In this document: piece by piece, positions 11,557 through 21,444 of the stretch | Layout of the letters: every line of letters starts with the position of its first letter | How positions within the stretch are numbered: the stretch's first letter is position 1 | DNA from: Kalaharituber pfeilii | Taxonomy: Eukaryota > Ascomycota > Pezizomycetes > Pezizales > Pezizaceae | DNA length: 64,000 bases | Assembly: GCA_015179045.1 (NCBI GenBank) | Contig: WHUZ01000070.1 | Location: 186,001 to 250,000, forward strand | Direction of reading: 5' to 3' | Notes under the pieces: generated by a model | Database searches by the model: none | Seen by the model: only the letters and a program-made list of their open reading frames with translations | What the model was told of the DNA's origin: nothing | Program-made: the position numbers and the translations under genes

Positions 11557-11669
11557 CCCGCATCAAGTAAGAAGTCCGCGGGCACTACATGTATTTAGTT
11601 TCTTGTGATTCTTTTTCTTTCGTTACTTTAATAAAACACCTCGCCATAGCCCATAGGGCGGCATGCGAG
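11557..11669 (+). other. 3' UTR hairpin and tail-A hairpin of ORF1-only element
   Basis: CCCGC at 11557-11561 pairs with GCGGG at 11578-11582. Tail A at 11640-11669 can fold with outer stem CTCGC/GCGAG and inner stem GCCC/GGGC. The first hairpin recurs in the other tail-A ORF1 copies (2876-2906, 8963-8990, 12881-12905, 29478-29500, 54373-54399). It is absent from LINE-A, whose only shared part is the tail. Confidence 0.6.
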
Positions 11670-11713
11670 TAATGAAATAAAAAAAAAAAAAAAAAAAAAA
11701 ACATCCGAGGCCT

Positions 11714-12367
11714 ACAATATTAACGCCCGTCTCAGTTGGCCCCACACAGTACCGTTCAGCCCTTGTATATTACCAGCACAACTACCGTCTCAACTTAGAT
11801 GGGCCCAGTTGCTAAGCAAATTTCTGCAATACCCTCATCGTGTATCTTCTGAATTACAAGCAGAATAAGGCCAGGTCAGCGTGAGTGCCACCACAGTCCT
11901 CAAACCTTCAGATCTGACACATCCTTGATTTCATGGTCATGACAAGCAGGCCTGCGAGTATATCTATGGCTATGCTAGCCGGCTACAGCATATCGGTAAA
12001 TGGGCTCAACTGACAGCATGTGCACTCATCAATGATTAATCTAGTTCACATGTACGCCTTTATGAAATCACTTGCTCTTCTCAGCACACAGGACCTCCCT
12101 GAGCATCAAGCCGGTATCAACCGGATGAAAGTGGCAAGAGTTAACGTCAACTAACGTTGGCTGCTTCTGCCTATTGCGCCTGAGCCAACCAATTACACAG
12201 AGAAGCTCGGCTAAGAGACTTGGTGTGTAGTTCTGTTGACCATCTTATTGGCATACTACAATTTTATTGCAGCCTCGATCGGGTCTGCGAAATTCGATTA
12301 TCAATTGGTAAGTTCAGATGGCAGCAAGATTATGATTACATCACGAGGAGATAGGCAATGACCGAGC
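11714..12367. other. Unassigned DNA
   Basis: No gene or repeat recognised. Confidence 0.4.
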
Positions 12368-13034
12368 AAGCTGCTATTCGCTGGCTGATAGTGAGCGGCA
12401 CGAGCTAGCTCCAGCCGAGCTGGAGGGTGAGCTCGAGCCTGGATTGATTATATATATAATATTGACAAACTAAACTAAACTAAGCTAAATTTTCATCTTT
12501 CTCACTACTACCAGCTAAGTTGTGCATTTCGAAGTTGTTGGTAGGTCAGAATGAGCTCCAAGTCTCTAATTATTACTATATTAGGTATTTACAGTTTATG
12601 AAACCTTGCACTGGCTAAGCATTTTAGCGAGCTGTCAAGAAAAATACAAGCATGATCTTGGCTCGTTTGAGCTCGAGCTGGCTCGGCTCGTGCCGCTCAC
12701 TACTGGCTGAGGAAGAGGACCACGCTGGTTGAGGAGGGGAAGAAAACCAGCTCGGCGGTTGTATACTTGGAAAAGGAGACGGATGTTGAGAGGGTGAGGC
12801 TCGGGGGACGTTGGCTCAGATCGGTCCGGTACGAGTCGGAGAGGGGACGGAAGTAGGAGATACCGGGACCGGGACTGCCACCCGCATCATGGAGAAGTTT
12901 CGCGGGCACTACATGTAGTTAGGAGTAGATAGTTTGGGGTTCGACTTCTTTTTTCGCTTTTAATAAAACCTCGCCATAGCCCTTTGGGCGGCATGCGAGT
13001 ATTGATATAAAAAAAAAAAAAAAAAGCTGCTATT
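12368..13034 (+). mobile_element. 5'-truncated ORF1-only element interrupted by a hAT-like MITE
   Basis: AAGCTGCTATT at 12368-12378 and 13024-13034 is the target-site duplication. The insert begins CGCTGGCTGA (the RWL of the ORF1 block GIRWLRK), is interrupted by the MITE at 12389-12702, and resumes GGAAGAGGACC, reading on to a stop at 12853-12855 (YESERGRK). The 3' UTR hairpin, tail A and poly(A) follow. The 3' UTR is nearly identical to the copy at 38155-38296. Confidence 0.85.
12389..12702. mobile_element. hAT-like MITE, 314 bp
   Basis: Terminal inverted repeats TAGTGAGCGGCACGAGC and complement, flanked by the 8 bp duplication CTGGCTGA (12381-12388 and 12703-12710). An 8 bp target duplication and TAG-type ends fit the hAT superfamily. 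No ORF. A second copy in reverse orientation lies at 39205-39516. Confidence 0.85.
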
Positions 13035-13127
13035 TATTGAAAAACATTATCCACCACTACATGCTTATGCTTCTAAACCTCCCAAATGACGCACAATTGA
13101 ACCCGAAAAAGGAAAACTAGAAAAGAT

Positions 13128-14136
13128 TTACAACGCCCTCTTAGCCATGTGAGCCGAGGAGAACCTGATGCCTCTCTTCATGACGGTACTGCAGTCGGTA
13201 CCTGCAGCCAGAGGACCCATGTTGACCATAATACCGTTAGCGCACATGGACCAGCTAGATCCATTGCACTCCCTCTGTCCTTCAGAGCATGCACCGCCGG
13301 AGACTGGGGCTGGTGGGCGGACTGGAGCCTTCTGCTGAGGAGGTGGTGGTGGTGGGTTGCTTGGGGGACCGGAAAGGGGCCCAGAAGGTCCTGAGGCGCC
13401 GCACTGGCCACCAGTTGGGTTGCCGTCACCACTTCCTTGTACCTGCTGACCAGGGTTGGGGAATTTGACGTTTATACCCTCAGGCACCTTGCAATCCCGG
13501 GTGGCGATGTTGGCAACGAACATATCTGGGAGAGCGTCGAAAGCACCCTGGTTGCCGTTACCATTGACGGTGGCTTTGTGGCATCTCATGTACATTTCAC
13601 GGTTACCGGATCTGTTGAACCACGTCCTAAGAGAGGGTTAAGTCAGTATAATGATTCTTATTGCTTTCCAGTGAGAAATTTACTTACCAGGCAATAGTCG
13701 CTTTTCCGCCGGGGAGGCCCTCAGGAACGGTGTATTGGAGTGGAGGAAGTGCGTTGGTGGTTGGGTCGCCACCACCAGGAAGATTGCCTTGGACGTCAAT
13801 CGGGCAGCCACCTTGGAATGACTTCATGACCTTCCAGACTGAGTTCTTGTTGGGTGGCTGGTCGTAGGTGATGGAAATTTGGCAAGAACCACCAGAGTGA
13901 ACGGCAGTACCAGAGAGCTTAATTGCAGGACCAGCTTGGCCCGGGGAGAGAGTTGGTCCATCGCCATCAGCCTGGCTAAAGTCGGTAATACTGCAAGGGA
14001 AGTTTGATCCGCTGGGGTCGAGAGGTGGCATTGGGTCGCCCTGGCGGTAAGTGCCAGGCATGTTCATGAACAAGTGTCCCTCAATCAAAGGGAGGAAAGC
14101 GGCAGCAGCTGCGATGGCGGCGGCAGTGAACTTCAT
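13128..14136 (-). CDS. AA11-type lytic polysaccharide monooxygenase, secreted
   Basis: CDS is complement(13128..13626,13688..14136), 315 residues; the 61-base intron has GTAAGT and TTAG ends. A signal peptide (residues 1-20) should be cut so that His21 becomes the N-terminus, the first half of the copper-binding histidine brace. The second histidine is His80 in AVHSGGSCQ, and Tyr162 in NREMYMRC is the likely axial residue. Both motifs and the FPC near residue 46 are typical of AA11, which oxidises chitin. A Pro-rich linker (about residues 210-240) leads to a C-terminal cysteine-rich module (CSEGQRECNG, MCANGI, AAGTDC) like the X278 domain of AA11 proteins. The frame is intact with good splice sites, so it looks functional. 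It likely acts outside the cell on chitin, in wall remodelling or nutrition. No clustered partner gene is seen. Confidence 0.9.
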
Positions 14137-14539
14137 TTTGGATTGGTTGATATGTAAGAGAAAGGCTTCGTTAAGGCGACTTTTTGGATTTCGTAAGAAA
14201 AGGTGGGTTCAGTAGAAACCAGTTCTAACCAAACAGACAATTTGCTTCGTGAAAGTGGTGTAAAGGACTGTAGTAGTTGGAATGAAAGAATGGAGGATAT
14301 CGTCTTTACCAGAAAGAGATTATCCAAGTGCCGCTGGCGTGTGGGAAGTCGAACGAGGTCGTGAGTAAGGAATGAAGTTTGTAGCTTGGGTGAGGAAGGA
14401 AGAAAAGAGAGACAGAGGTGGGAATGAAGAGTTGGTTATATACCATTTTGAGGCACAAATTGGTAATGAAGTTCAACTAAAAACGAGCCTATCGGGATTA
14501 GCGCTTATTTCCAACTCCTCAACAGGCCTGACAGTGAGC

Positions 14540-14540
<1 letters not shown>
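14137..14540. promoter_or_regulatory. Upstream region of the LPMO gene
   Basis: About 400 bases upstream of the minus-strand LPMO start, pyrimidine-rich on the coding strand just before the ATG (CAATCCAAAATG context). No specific operator or TATA box can be assigned. A poly(T) insertion begins at 14541. Confidence 0.3.
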
Positions 14541-14572
<32 letters not shown>

Positions 14573-14820
14573 CTCTTAAATATCACGGTGAGCTTGCATC
14601 GCGCCCTTCCCACCCACCGGTAATCCGGCGAGCATACATGCATGAAGGTGGCCATGCCCTTCTCCTGGCCGCAGCCACTCCGGGGACTGGCGCCACAACA
14701 GTAATTCGCGATATCGACCATCCGAGCAGGGTTCAGCATCTGGATAAGCGAGGGTACCGGTATGGACTCGTTGTACATGTATGCATACCTTATGCCGACA
14801 TTCCCTGAAAAACTGGCCAA
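14541..14820 (-). mobile_element. Possible 3' end of another poly(A) retroelement
   Basis: A run of about 31 T at 14541-14572 is preceded on the minus strand by GCAAGCTCACCGTGATATTT. This loosely resembles the tail-B end GCAAGCGGGGTTATGTGAT. The minus strand upstream reads open with NYCCGASPRSGCGQEKG. No target-site duplication was found, so the assignment is weak. Confidence 0.35.
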
Positions 14821-15293
14821 GTCAATTTGACCAAGGCCATTGTCACTTCAGGCAAGCCAGTTGTAGATGGTTATACTCCCGCTCATTCGTTATCGACAGC
14901 CAGGCAATTTACAAATTTCACAAAGGGCCCAAGTCACTTTGCAGAGTACTGGATCTATGAACTTCGGTCATTCACCGGAGTCTGGGACAAACTGAAAACT
15001 TAGCTAATTAATCGTAGATGCCCATGTAACTTCATCTCCCCTCGTTTGGCTGCCGGGCGACGCGCATGATTTCTGAATGCTACTTCAACGAAACCTCGAT
15101 AGTACAATGAGTGTTCCAAGAAACAACTCTGATATTGTAAGTTTCGATCAGTTGCTGAGCTGATGAGAATTTGCCGAGTTGCAAGCGCCCTACAAGCCTC
15201 ACAAGGGTTGTAGTCAGAAATAGCATCTGCCTGCGGAAAAGATCTTCAAGCATCACTACAGTGAACCGGGACCATCCTCATTCCAGCATATTA
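14821..15293. other. Unassigned DNA
   Basis: No gene recognised. Confidence 0.35.
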
Positions 15294-15758
15294 GACACCT
15301 TTCGCAACAAGCTCTAGAGCTTCCCGACCCCTGCTGCACCCCCTGCTAGTCAACGAGGTGTGGCGCAGCTAAAGCTCCAGCGAAAAGCTTCACGCCCTGA
15401 TTAAAGCTCTACAACTTTCGCTGCAAATATCCCAACAACTACAATAGCTATGGTAAGGCTGAAGGTATCCTGAGAATTGTAAAAGCCTAAATAATTAACT
15501 AATAGGCTTTGGAGTAGGAAAACGAAGCAAATACTCAAGTATAAGGGGGGGAATCTCAGCGCTGTTGCTGGCGCTCAATCAGCAGGTGTAAAGTAAAGCT
15601 CATAATGACCGGTACCTCCTTTTTTGGCGTTGCTGTGCAGTTCGTGCAGAAGCTCTAGAGCTCATGCGAAAGGTCTTTTGGCACTCTAGAGCTTACAGGG
15701 GTCGACACCCTGGTTTCTCGGCATTTGGGAAGCTCTAGAGCTTGTTGCGAAAGGTCTC
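15294..15758. mobile_element. TA-flanked MITE, 465 bp
   Basis: A 32-base inverted repeat (GACACCTTTCGCAACAAGC at the left, its complement with one mismatch at the right) is flanked by TA at 15292-15293 and 15759-15760. AAGCTCTAGAGCTT palindromes recur inside at about 15308, 15650, 15683 and 15729. There is no transposase ORF. TA duplication fits a Tc1/mariner-type non-autonomous element. Confidence 0.75.
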
Positions 15759-15760
15759 TA

Positions 15761-16875
15761 TGCCGAAACCTTAGCTCTCATTACCTGCGAGTTGCTGATT
15801 CAACAGATGCAAATGTAAGCAAACAGGTAACGTGAGCTGCTTTTTGATTACTTTTTTCGCATGTCTGTTTACCACCGGTACTTGTCCAAGTTTTCCGGTC
15901 GGTGACATTGAAAGAACTTGCTTACCGGGCATCCGTAACTTGGCTAAAGAAGGAAGCTACGTGCATATGTGGTTCATTATTGTCATAAACTTTTCCTGTC
16001 CGGCGAATTAAGAGGGCATTATCCGCGAGACTTGACTGGTGTTACATTTGATGCAGGATCAATGAGATGAATGTACCGAGACACTACGCAACGCTTGATA
16101 ATAATTGTACCGTCAATATTGTTGTCGGAGAGTCTGGGCACGAGAACATATTGCAGGGTGCTTGGCCAATGTGAAAGATGAAATACCCGACATGTTAGAA
16201 GAGTTCATAGGGTGTTTCCTCGCTCTGTTTCTTCTTGAAACAACTATCGTCAAGAGGACGAACCTGCCTATCAGCTAATACCAGGATACGTAGGGAATTG
16301 TCGCAAGACTTCGGGAGCGAAACCAAACTATAGTTTCCCAATGCCAGTTACATTTCTTATGATTCTTCCGAGGAAAGTTTTAATCAGCCTAGGTTATTCC
16401 AGTGCCCAGACTACAACTACTCGCGATATTTCTTAACTAGGAGATTACCGAACTGGGATTGGAAACTAATGACCTGCACTCTGAAACGGGAATAATTACC
16501 ACAAGGACAACAAGGCTTCACGTTCTGGAAAATAGCCAGAGGCGATCACATGAATCAATGACTCCAGTGCTGTCACGTTGCTCTCTCAGTTTTTTTTTTT
16601 TTATTTGTTTGTTTTTGTTTTCTTATTTCCTGAGCATCATTTCGTCTCCACAAACATGTCCGGTTCCATCCCAGCCTCCTCCTCATCTCCATCCCCCTAG
16701 AACAGTAATATCACGTCAGTTTAGCGTACGAATAAGCTCCCTTACCGCCGGCCCTTACATTTCCATCTCAAACCAGCCACAGCACAGGTCCCCACCTCAT
16801 AAGCGCTGATCGATCACCGCCACGTCTGTGTGTAGAGTTGGATCTCCAGCGCCGATCTTAATGAGTTTTCCCAGG
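15761..16875. other. Unassigned DNA
   Basis: A short pyrimidine-rich ORF at 16459-16809 has no family features and is probably not a gene. Nothing else was recognised. Confidence 0.35.
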
Positions 16876-16877
16876 TA

Positions 16878-17088
16878 CTCGTCACTGGCATTTAGTGATG
16901 CAGGTGGGGCTGCTACGGCGATGCGAGAAAAGTCTAGCGGATCAGGGATGGATATTGCTACTGACAGGTATTTTCCATACAATTTTGCTCCCAAAAGTCA
17001 GGTACAGGCCTTAGTCTCCCCTGCTCACAGGCCACTCGCACGGCCTATAACTTGGCCCCCACCTGCATCACTAAATGCTGGTAACGAG
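16878..17088. mobile_element. TA-flanked MITE, 211 bp
   Basis: Inverted ends of about 34 bases contain GCATTTAGTGATGCAGGTGG (left arm 16878-16912, right arm 17054-17088) and are flanked by TA at 16876-16877 and 17089-17090. ORFs that cross it are incidental. Confidence 0.7.
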
Positions 17089-17090
17089 TA

Positions 17091-18085
17091 CATTGACAGG
17101 GTTGGAACCTGCAGGGATAGGAAGCAATTGATTCTTAGTTTCAAAAAGCCCCACATAACGATGCTCATATCGTTGAACGTAACAGGACTAATTGTAGAAG
17201 GAAATATTCATAGGTCATTACGCAGACAGAGCCAACATCCATCCTACAAAGTTCGGTAGGATACAAGATAGAGCTTGCTTGTTGTATGCGGACAGATGTA
17301 TATAACATAAGCACATATACCTCACCGCGATTGCGCTTAGACCCCAAGCGAGAAGTGTTAATTTATTCTATTTGGTCTTCTAATGTTGCATAAGCTTGCG
17401 TATCATGGTCAATGCATCCACCTGCCGTCAGATGGCATTGCTTGATTCCTTAGTCTCTTACATGAGCTGGAACGATGTGTTTCCAAGAGGGGTAATGCAA
17501 CAAGACTAGACTAAACTTCACCATTACCTGTGTTGGTTAATTACACAATTAGGTAAGTTTTACCAGTGGGGCCCTTAACTTTTGGTTGCGCTCGAGCCAG
17601 GTGGCATTCTATATTTGGCTTGCTTACTTGGAGCTAGGGTTTCGCATGTAAGTTCTGCATGGGTATTTGTCATTCGTCATGCTGGGTCGGCCAGGATGTT
17701 GCATGTGGGTTACTTACATGAGCATGCATGCTCCGCGTGGCAGATCCATATTTTGTGTTCACGACATATGGTTGGGGACATCTGTATGCGGAGGAGGGCG
17801 GACATTTGCTTCGATGATGACTAAGCACTATAAGCACTAGTTATGTAGTCGTTACATGCACTGATGCCCGCGATTTTCTTCCTACCGCCCTACAGCACCA
17901 ATCCACTGTCCACCGCTGGTTGACCCCTATACTTGCATACTTGATACCTGTTGCATCGGTCGCACATATCGGCCTGTTCAGTCACCCTGTCGCTTGAATC
18001 AAAGAATTAAATTGGTAAATACGTTCCTATGCTTGAGTTAATTAATTAGTCTGGCTCACTTAATGTTAATACAGATTCACAAAAA
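17091..18085. other. Unassigned DNA
   Basis: No supported gene; short ORFs only. Confidence 0.35.
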
Positions 18086-18460
18086 TGTTGCGCACGAACT
18101 TTACTCTCTCAGCAACCTGATTTTATACAGCAAAAAGGCGGGCTAGAAGAAGAATTAGAAGCTGCTGGTCAACAGGTAATTTTTTATCCTAAGTTTCATT
18201 GTGAACTTAATTTTATTGAGCGTTATTGGTGTTCTGTTAAGTATTATTTACGAGAAAACTGTTCTTATTCATTTGATGGTTTACAAGATACTCTTCCTCT
18301 GGCATTACATTCTGTTTCTTTTGCATCTATTAATCGTTTTTATTATCATTGTTTACGGTCTATTGATGCATATAGTGAAGGATTAACTTATGGTACGAAG
18401 GAGTTTCATTCATATATATATAAAGGTCATAGACAAGTACCAGATAAAACGAAGTGGTAG
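18086..18460 (+). pseudogene. DDE transposase C-terminal fragment (IS630/Tc1/mariner type)
   Basis: An open frame of 124 codons without a start reads CCARTLLSQQPDFIQQKGG, then VIFYPKFHCELNFIERYW and ending DKTKW before TAG. It aligns with the C-terminal exon of the transposase at 45874-46292 (VIFYPKFHCELNFIEFFW). The Glu in LNFIE is the third catalytic acid. The upstream two thirds are absent. Codon use is strongly AT-rich compared with the copy at 46 kb, suggesting a different subfamily. Confidence 0.8.
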
Positions 18461-18839
18461 AAGGGATATGTATAGGGTATATGTATATACTATTCTATTT
18501 TAGGTTAGCGTACTTCCTTTTCTGGTTAGGTTGGTTTATACTATACTATATTTAGTAGTTACTAAAGGTGGACAATTTGACCGATTCCCATATAAAACTG
18601 CTCATCTTTGACTGTCAAATCACCAGTACAAAAAATTAATTAAATAGATATCGCTCTATAGAATTATTTTTCATTCACTAATTTATCATCGTATAGCATG
18701 AAACTAATTTTATCTATTTATTTTAGTTGTGATTTGAGTGTTGAAGTTGATGCGAAATTTGATCCGAGTACACATGTCCCCAACCATATGCATCCAGAGC
18801 TTATTCGGTGTGTGTTGTGCATGTGTGCTAGTGCACTAG

Positions 18840-20707
18840 CGTGCCCGATGTGGTAACGATCTGCCCCCCTGTAACGATCCACTCTCTGGGCACTCCTCGT
18901 CATGCATTCCTTGCTCTACTACTTTTATTTGAATATATTGCAACTATAGAAATTGCTTAACATTATATCAATTTGACATCGCCGAATCAGAATTTGCTAT
19001 CATAATGAGGAAAAAATCAAAATTCCAATATTCACAACTAAATTTATCATTATTTACCTAAGTTGAGTCCTCCCTGTATATAGTATAGGTCAACATTCTC
19101 GAAATCAGAAAAATTATATAGAAAACTAGTAATTCTCATCCATCTAGGGCTGGTCTTTTTATTAAAAGTCAATATTGCATATACAGATCATGTGGGATGC
19201 AATGCACCTTCAATTGTATAGAAGTAGGTTATATTCGTGAGCTAATCTCTATACCTTGATCTGACCTTCAGTGTTCCTAGACTCCTCAAGTGATTCAGGA
19301 ATACCGGGACTTGAAGTTGTAGTAGTTGAAGCATTAGGGGTGGTAACAGTAACTCCTTCTGAGGTGCCAGGTATGACAGAAGAGACCTATGGCTCAAATC
19401 TGCTATTGGAACCTTCTTCTACCCACCCCCCCTTCTAGTATTCAGACCCTCCTATCTCATGAACTAAAGATCTTTCCCAGCCCCAGCCTTGCATGTGAGT
19501 TCCTCTATGGTGTCTTTTGTAACTTGTTCAGCTGCAGCCATCTCTCTCTATTTTCGTTCCTCTTTTGCCTTACTTTCTCGATCCATCGCTGCTAACTACT
19601 TTGCATATCAGCGGCTTCTTTCTTATCCTAAACTATTTTCGCACCGTATGAAGTTTCTCTTCCTCCTTTCTGACCTTCGCTGGTGCTCTCTGTTTCCTTT
19701 TCGACATCTCCTACTATTTTTTCCTTCTATTTCCAGTATTGCTTTAACTTCAGCTCGAGGCGGCTTAGGAGGAAGTGAGTGAATATAACGTCTTGGGCGT
19801 CTTGGGTAGAGAACCGCATCCCACCAGATCAGTGAAAAAAACACTTGACTAGTGACGTTTACTAGTCCTCTGCATAGCTCATTTAGCAATACGCACCTGC
19901 ATCCCATATATTTGCTGTCGCATTTCGCATACGTCGCATATATGCTCTATCGGCCACCCGAGGTGACCCATGACAGCAAGGCAAAAGAAGAACGAAAATA
20001 GAGAGAGATGGCTGCAGCTGAACAAGTTACAAAAGACACCATAGAGGAACTCACATGCAAGGCTGGGCTGGGAAAGATCTTTAGTTCATGAGATAGGAGG
20101 GTCTGAATACTAGAAGGGGGGGTGGGTAGAAGAAGGTTCCAATAGCAGATTTGAGCCATAGGTCTCTTCTGTCATACCTGGCACCTCAGAAGGAGTTACT
20201 GTTACCACCCCTAATGCTTCAACTACTACAACTTCAAGTCCCGGTATTCCTGAATCACTTGAGGAGTCTAGGAACACTGAAGGTCAGATCAAGGTATAGA
20301 GATTAGCTCACGAATATAACCTACTTCTATACAATTGAAGGTGCATTGCATCCCACATGATCTGTATATGCAATATTGACTTTTAATAAAAAGACCAGCC
20401 CTAGATGGATGAGAATTACTAGTTTTCTATATTATTTTCCTGATTTCGAGGATGTTGAGCTATACTCTATACAGGGAGAGCTCAAATTAGGTGAATAATG
20501 ATAAATTTGGTTGTAAATAATGGAATTTTGATTTTTTCCTCATTATGATAGCAAATTCTGATTCGGCGATGTCAAATTGGTATAATGTTAAGCAATTTCT
20601 ATAGTTGCAATATATCCAAAATAAGTAGTAGAGCGAGGAATGTATGACGAGGAGTGCCCAGAGAATGGATCGTTACAGGGGGGCAGATCGTTACCACTTC
20701 GGGCACG
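18840..20707. repeat. Large inverted repeat, arms about 735 bp
   Basis: The left arm (18840 to about 19575) and right arm (about 19972-20707) are near-identical reverse complements. The outer ends begin CGTGCCCGA and the inner break is near TTTTGCCTT. The spacer is about 395 bases. Small differences include a 9-10 base change near 19100 versus 20450. Both arms carry GTAACGATCTGCCCCCCTG near the outer end. The spacer and left arm on the minus strand form a highly charged but broken reading frame. It could be a foldback element or an inverted duplication of an older repeat. Confidence 0.75.
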
Positions 20708-21177
20708 TTACTTGGATACTGGTGTAAACATTACATCACCCCACTATACTTTGTTCGCTACACTATCGGTGTAACCTGCGATACCTTCAAAAGTTGCTAG
20801 TCTGCACCACTATAGTTATCAGAGCCGGTACCTCAGTTCAACCAGACTACTTGGTATCTTACCAAATAGGCATTTTATTAAGTGCGAACCGCGCAAAGAT
20901 AAATCGAACGTAATTCAAGGCAACATGCCTTTATAACCTGGCCTTTGTTTCATGCATGAAATGCCTACAATGATTAGATGGTAAGTCAGTTAATTGGGCT
21001 CTGTTAGTCCTTCATACATATCTATTGAAGTGCAGCAAACGGTTAATAATGATAGGCTCTTCCTCCGGTATATATATATATATTTAAAATGGGAATCGAA
21101 GCATGCACAGTTCTTGTCCGTGAAATCATAAACTACCTTTTTCACCTCCTAGGAGGTCCTCGTTGCTGATTACCAAT
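20708..21177. other. Unassigned DNA with short TA microsatellite
   Basis: TATATATATATATATT at about 21070. No gene recognised. Confidence 0.35.
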
Positions 21178-21369
21178 TGATCCGGTGTTGCATGATGTTT
21201 GATCTGATCCGAAAGTGACCAGAGTGCCCTTGAAGCAGTTGATGGCAGTGAAAAAGTGCTACTTCTCGCAGACTCTCAGGCAGCTATCAGTGCAGTCCAG
21301 AAAGCAGGAAAAACTGGCAAGCCAAGGACTGCAGACCTAGCACGGGTGATAGAGCTGATTGCAGAGAGG

Positions 21370-21444
21370 GCCACCTCCCAGGATGCCAGCGAGCAGAACG
21401 TCCCCATAGGGCACCAGAGTCGGGGACAACCACTCAATGATTAA
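21370..21444 (+). pseudogene. 3' end of LINE-A ORF1 (truncated)
   Basis: In-frame sequence ATSQDASEQNVPIGHQSRGQ ends at TAA 21442-21444 and overlaps the ORF2 ATG at 21437 by eight bases. A short overlap between ORF1 and ORF2 is common in such elements. The remaining text is too short to classify. Confidence 0.45.

Larger units (their letters stand above)
10105..11713 (+). mobile_element. Full-length ORF1-only non-LTR element, copy 2 (tail A)
   Basis: Exact 13 bp target-site duplication ACATCCGAGGCCT at 10105-10117 and 11701-11713. It encloses a 1583-base insert in this order: about 275-base 5' UTR beginning CATCGACAACAACC, a single ORF1, a roughly 110-base 3' UTR with a CCCGC/GCGGG hairpin (11557-11582) and ACATGTATTTAG, tail A (11640-11669) and poly(A). 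Because both ends are fixed by the duplication, the absence of ORF2 is a property of this element and not an artefact of truncation. It shares only the tail with LINE-A. I infer mobilisation in trans by LINE-A reverse transcriptase. Confidence 0.9.
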
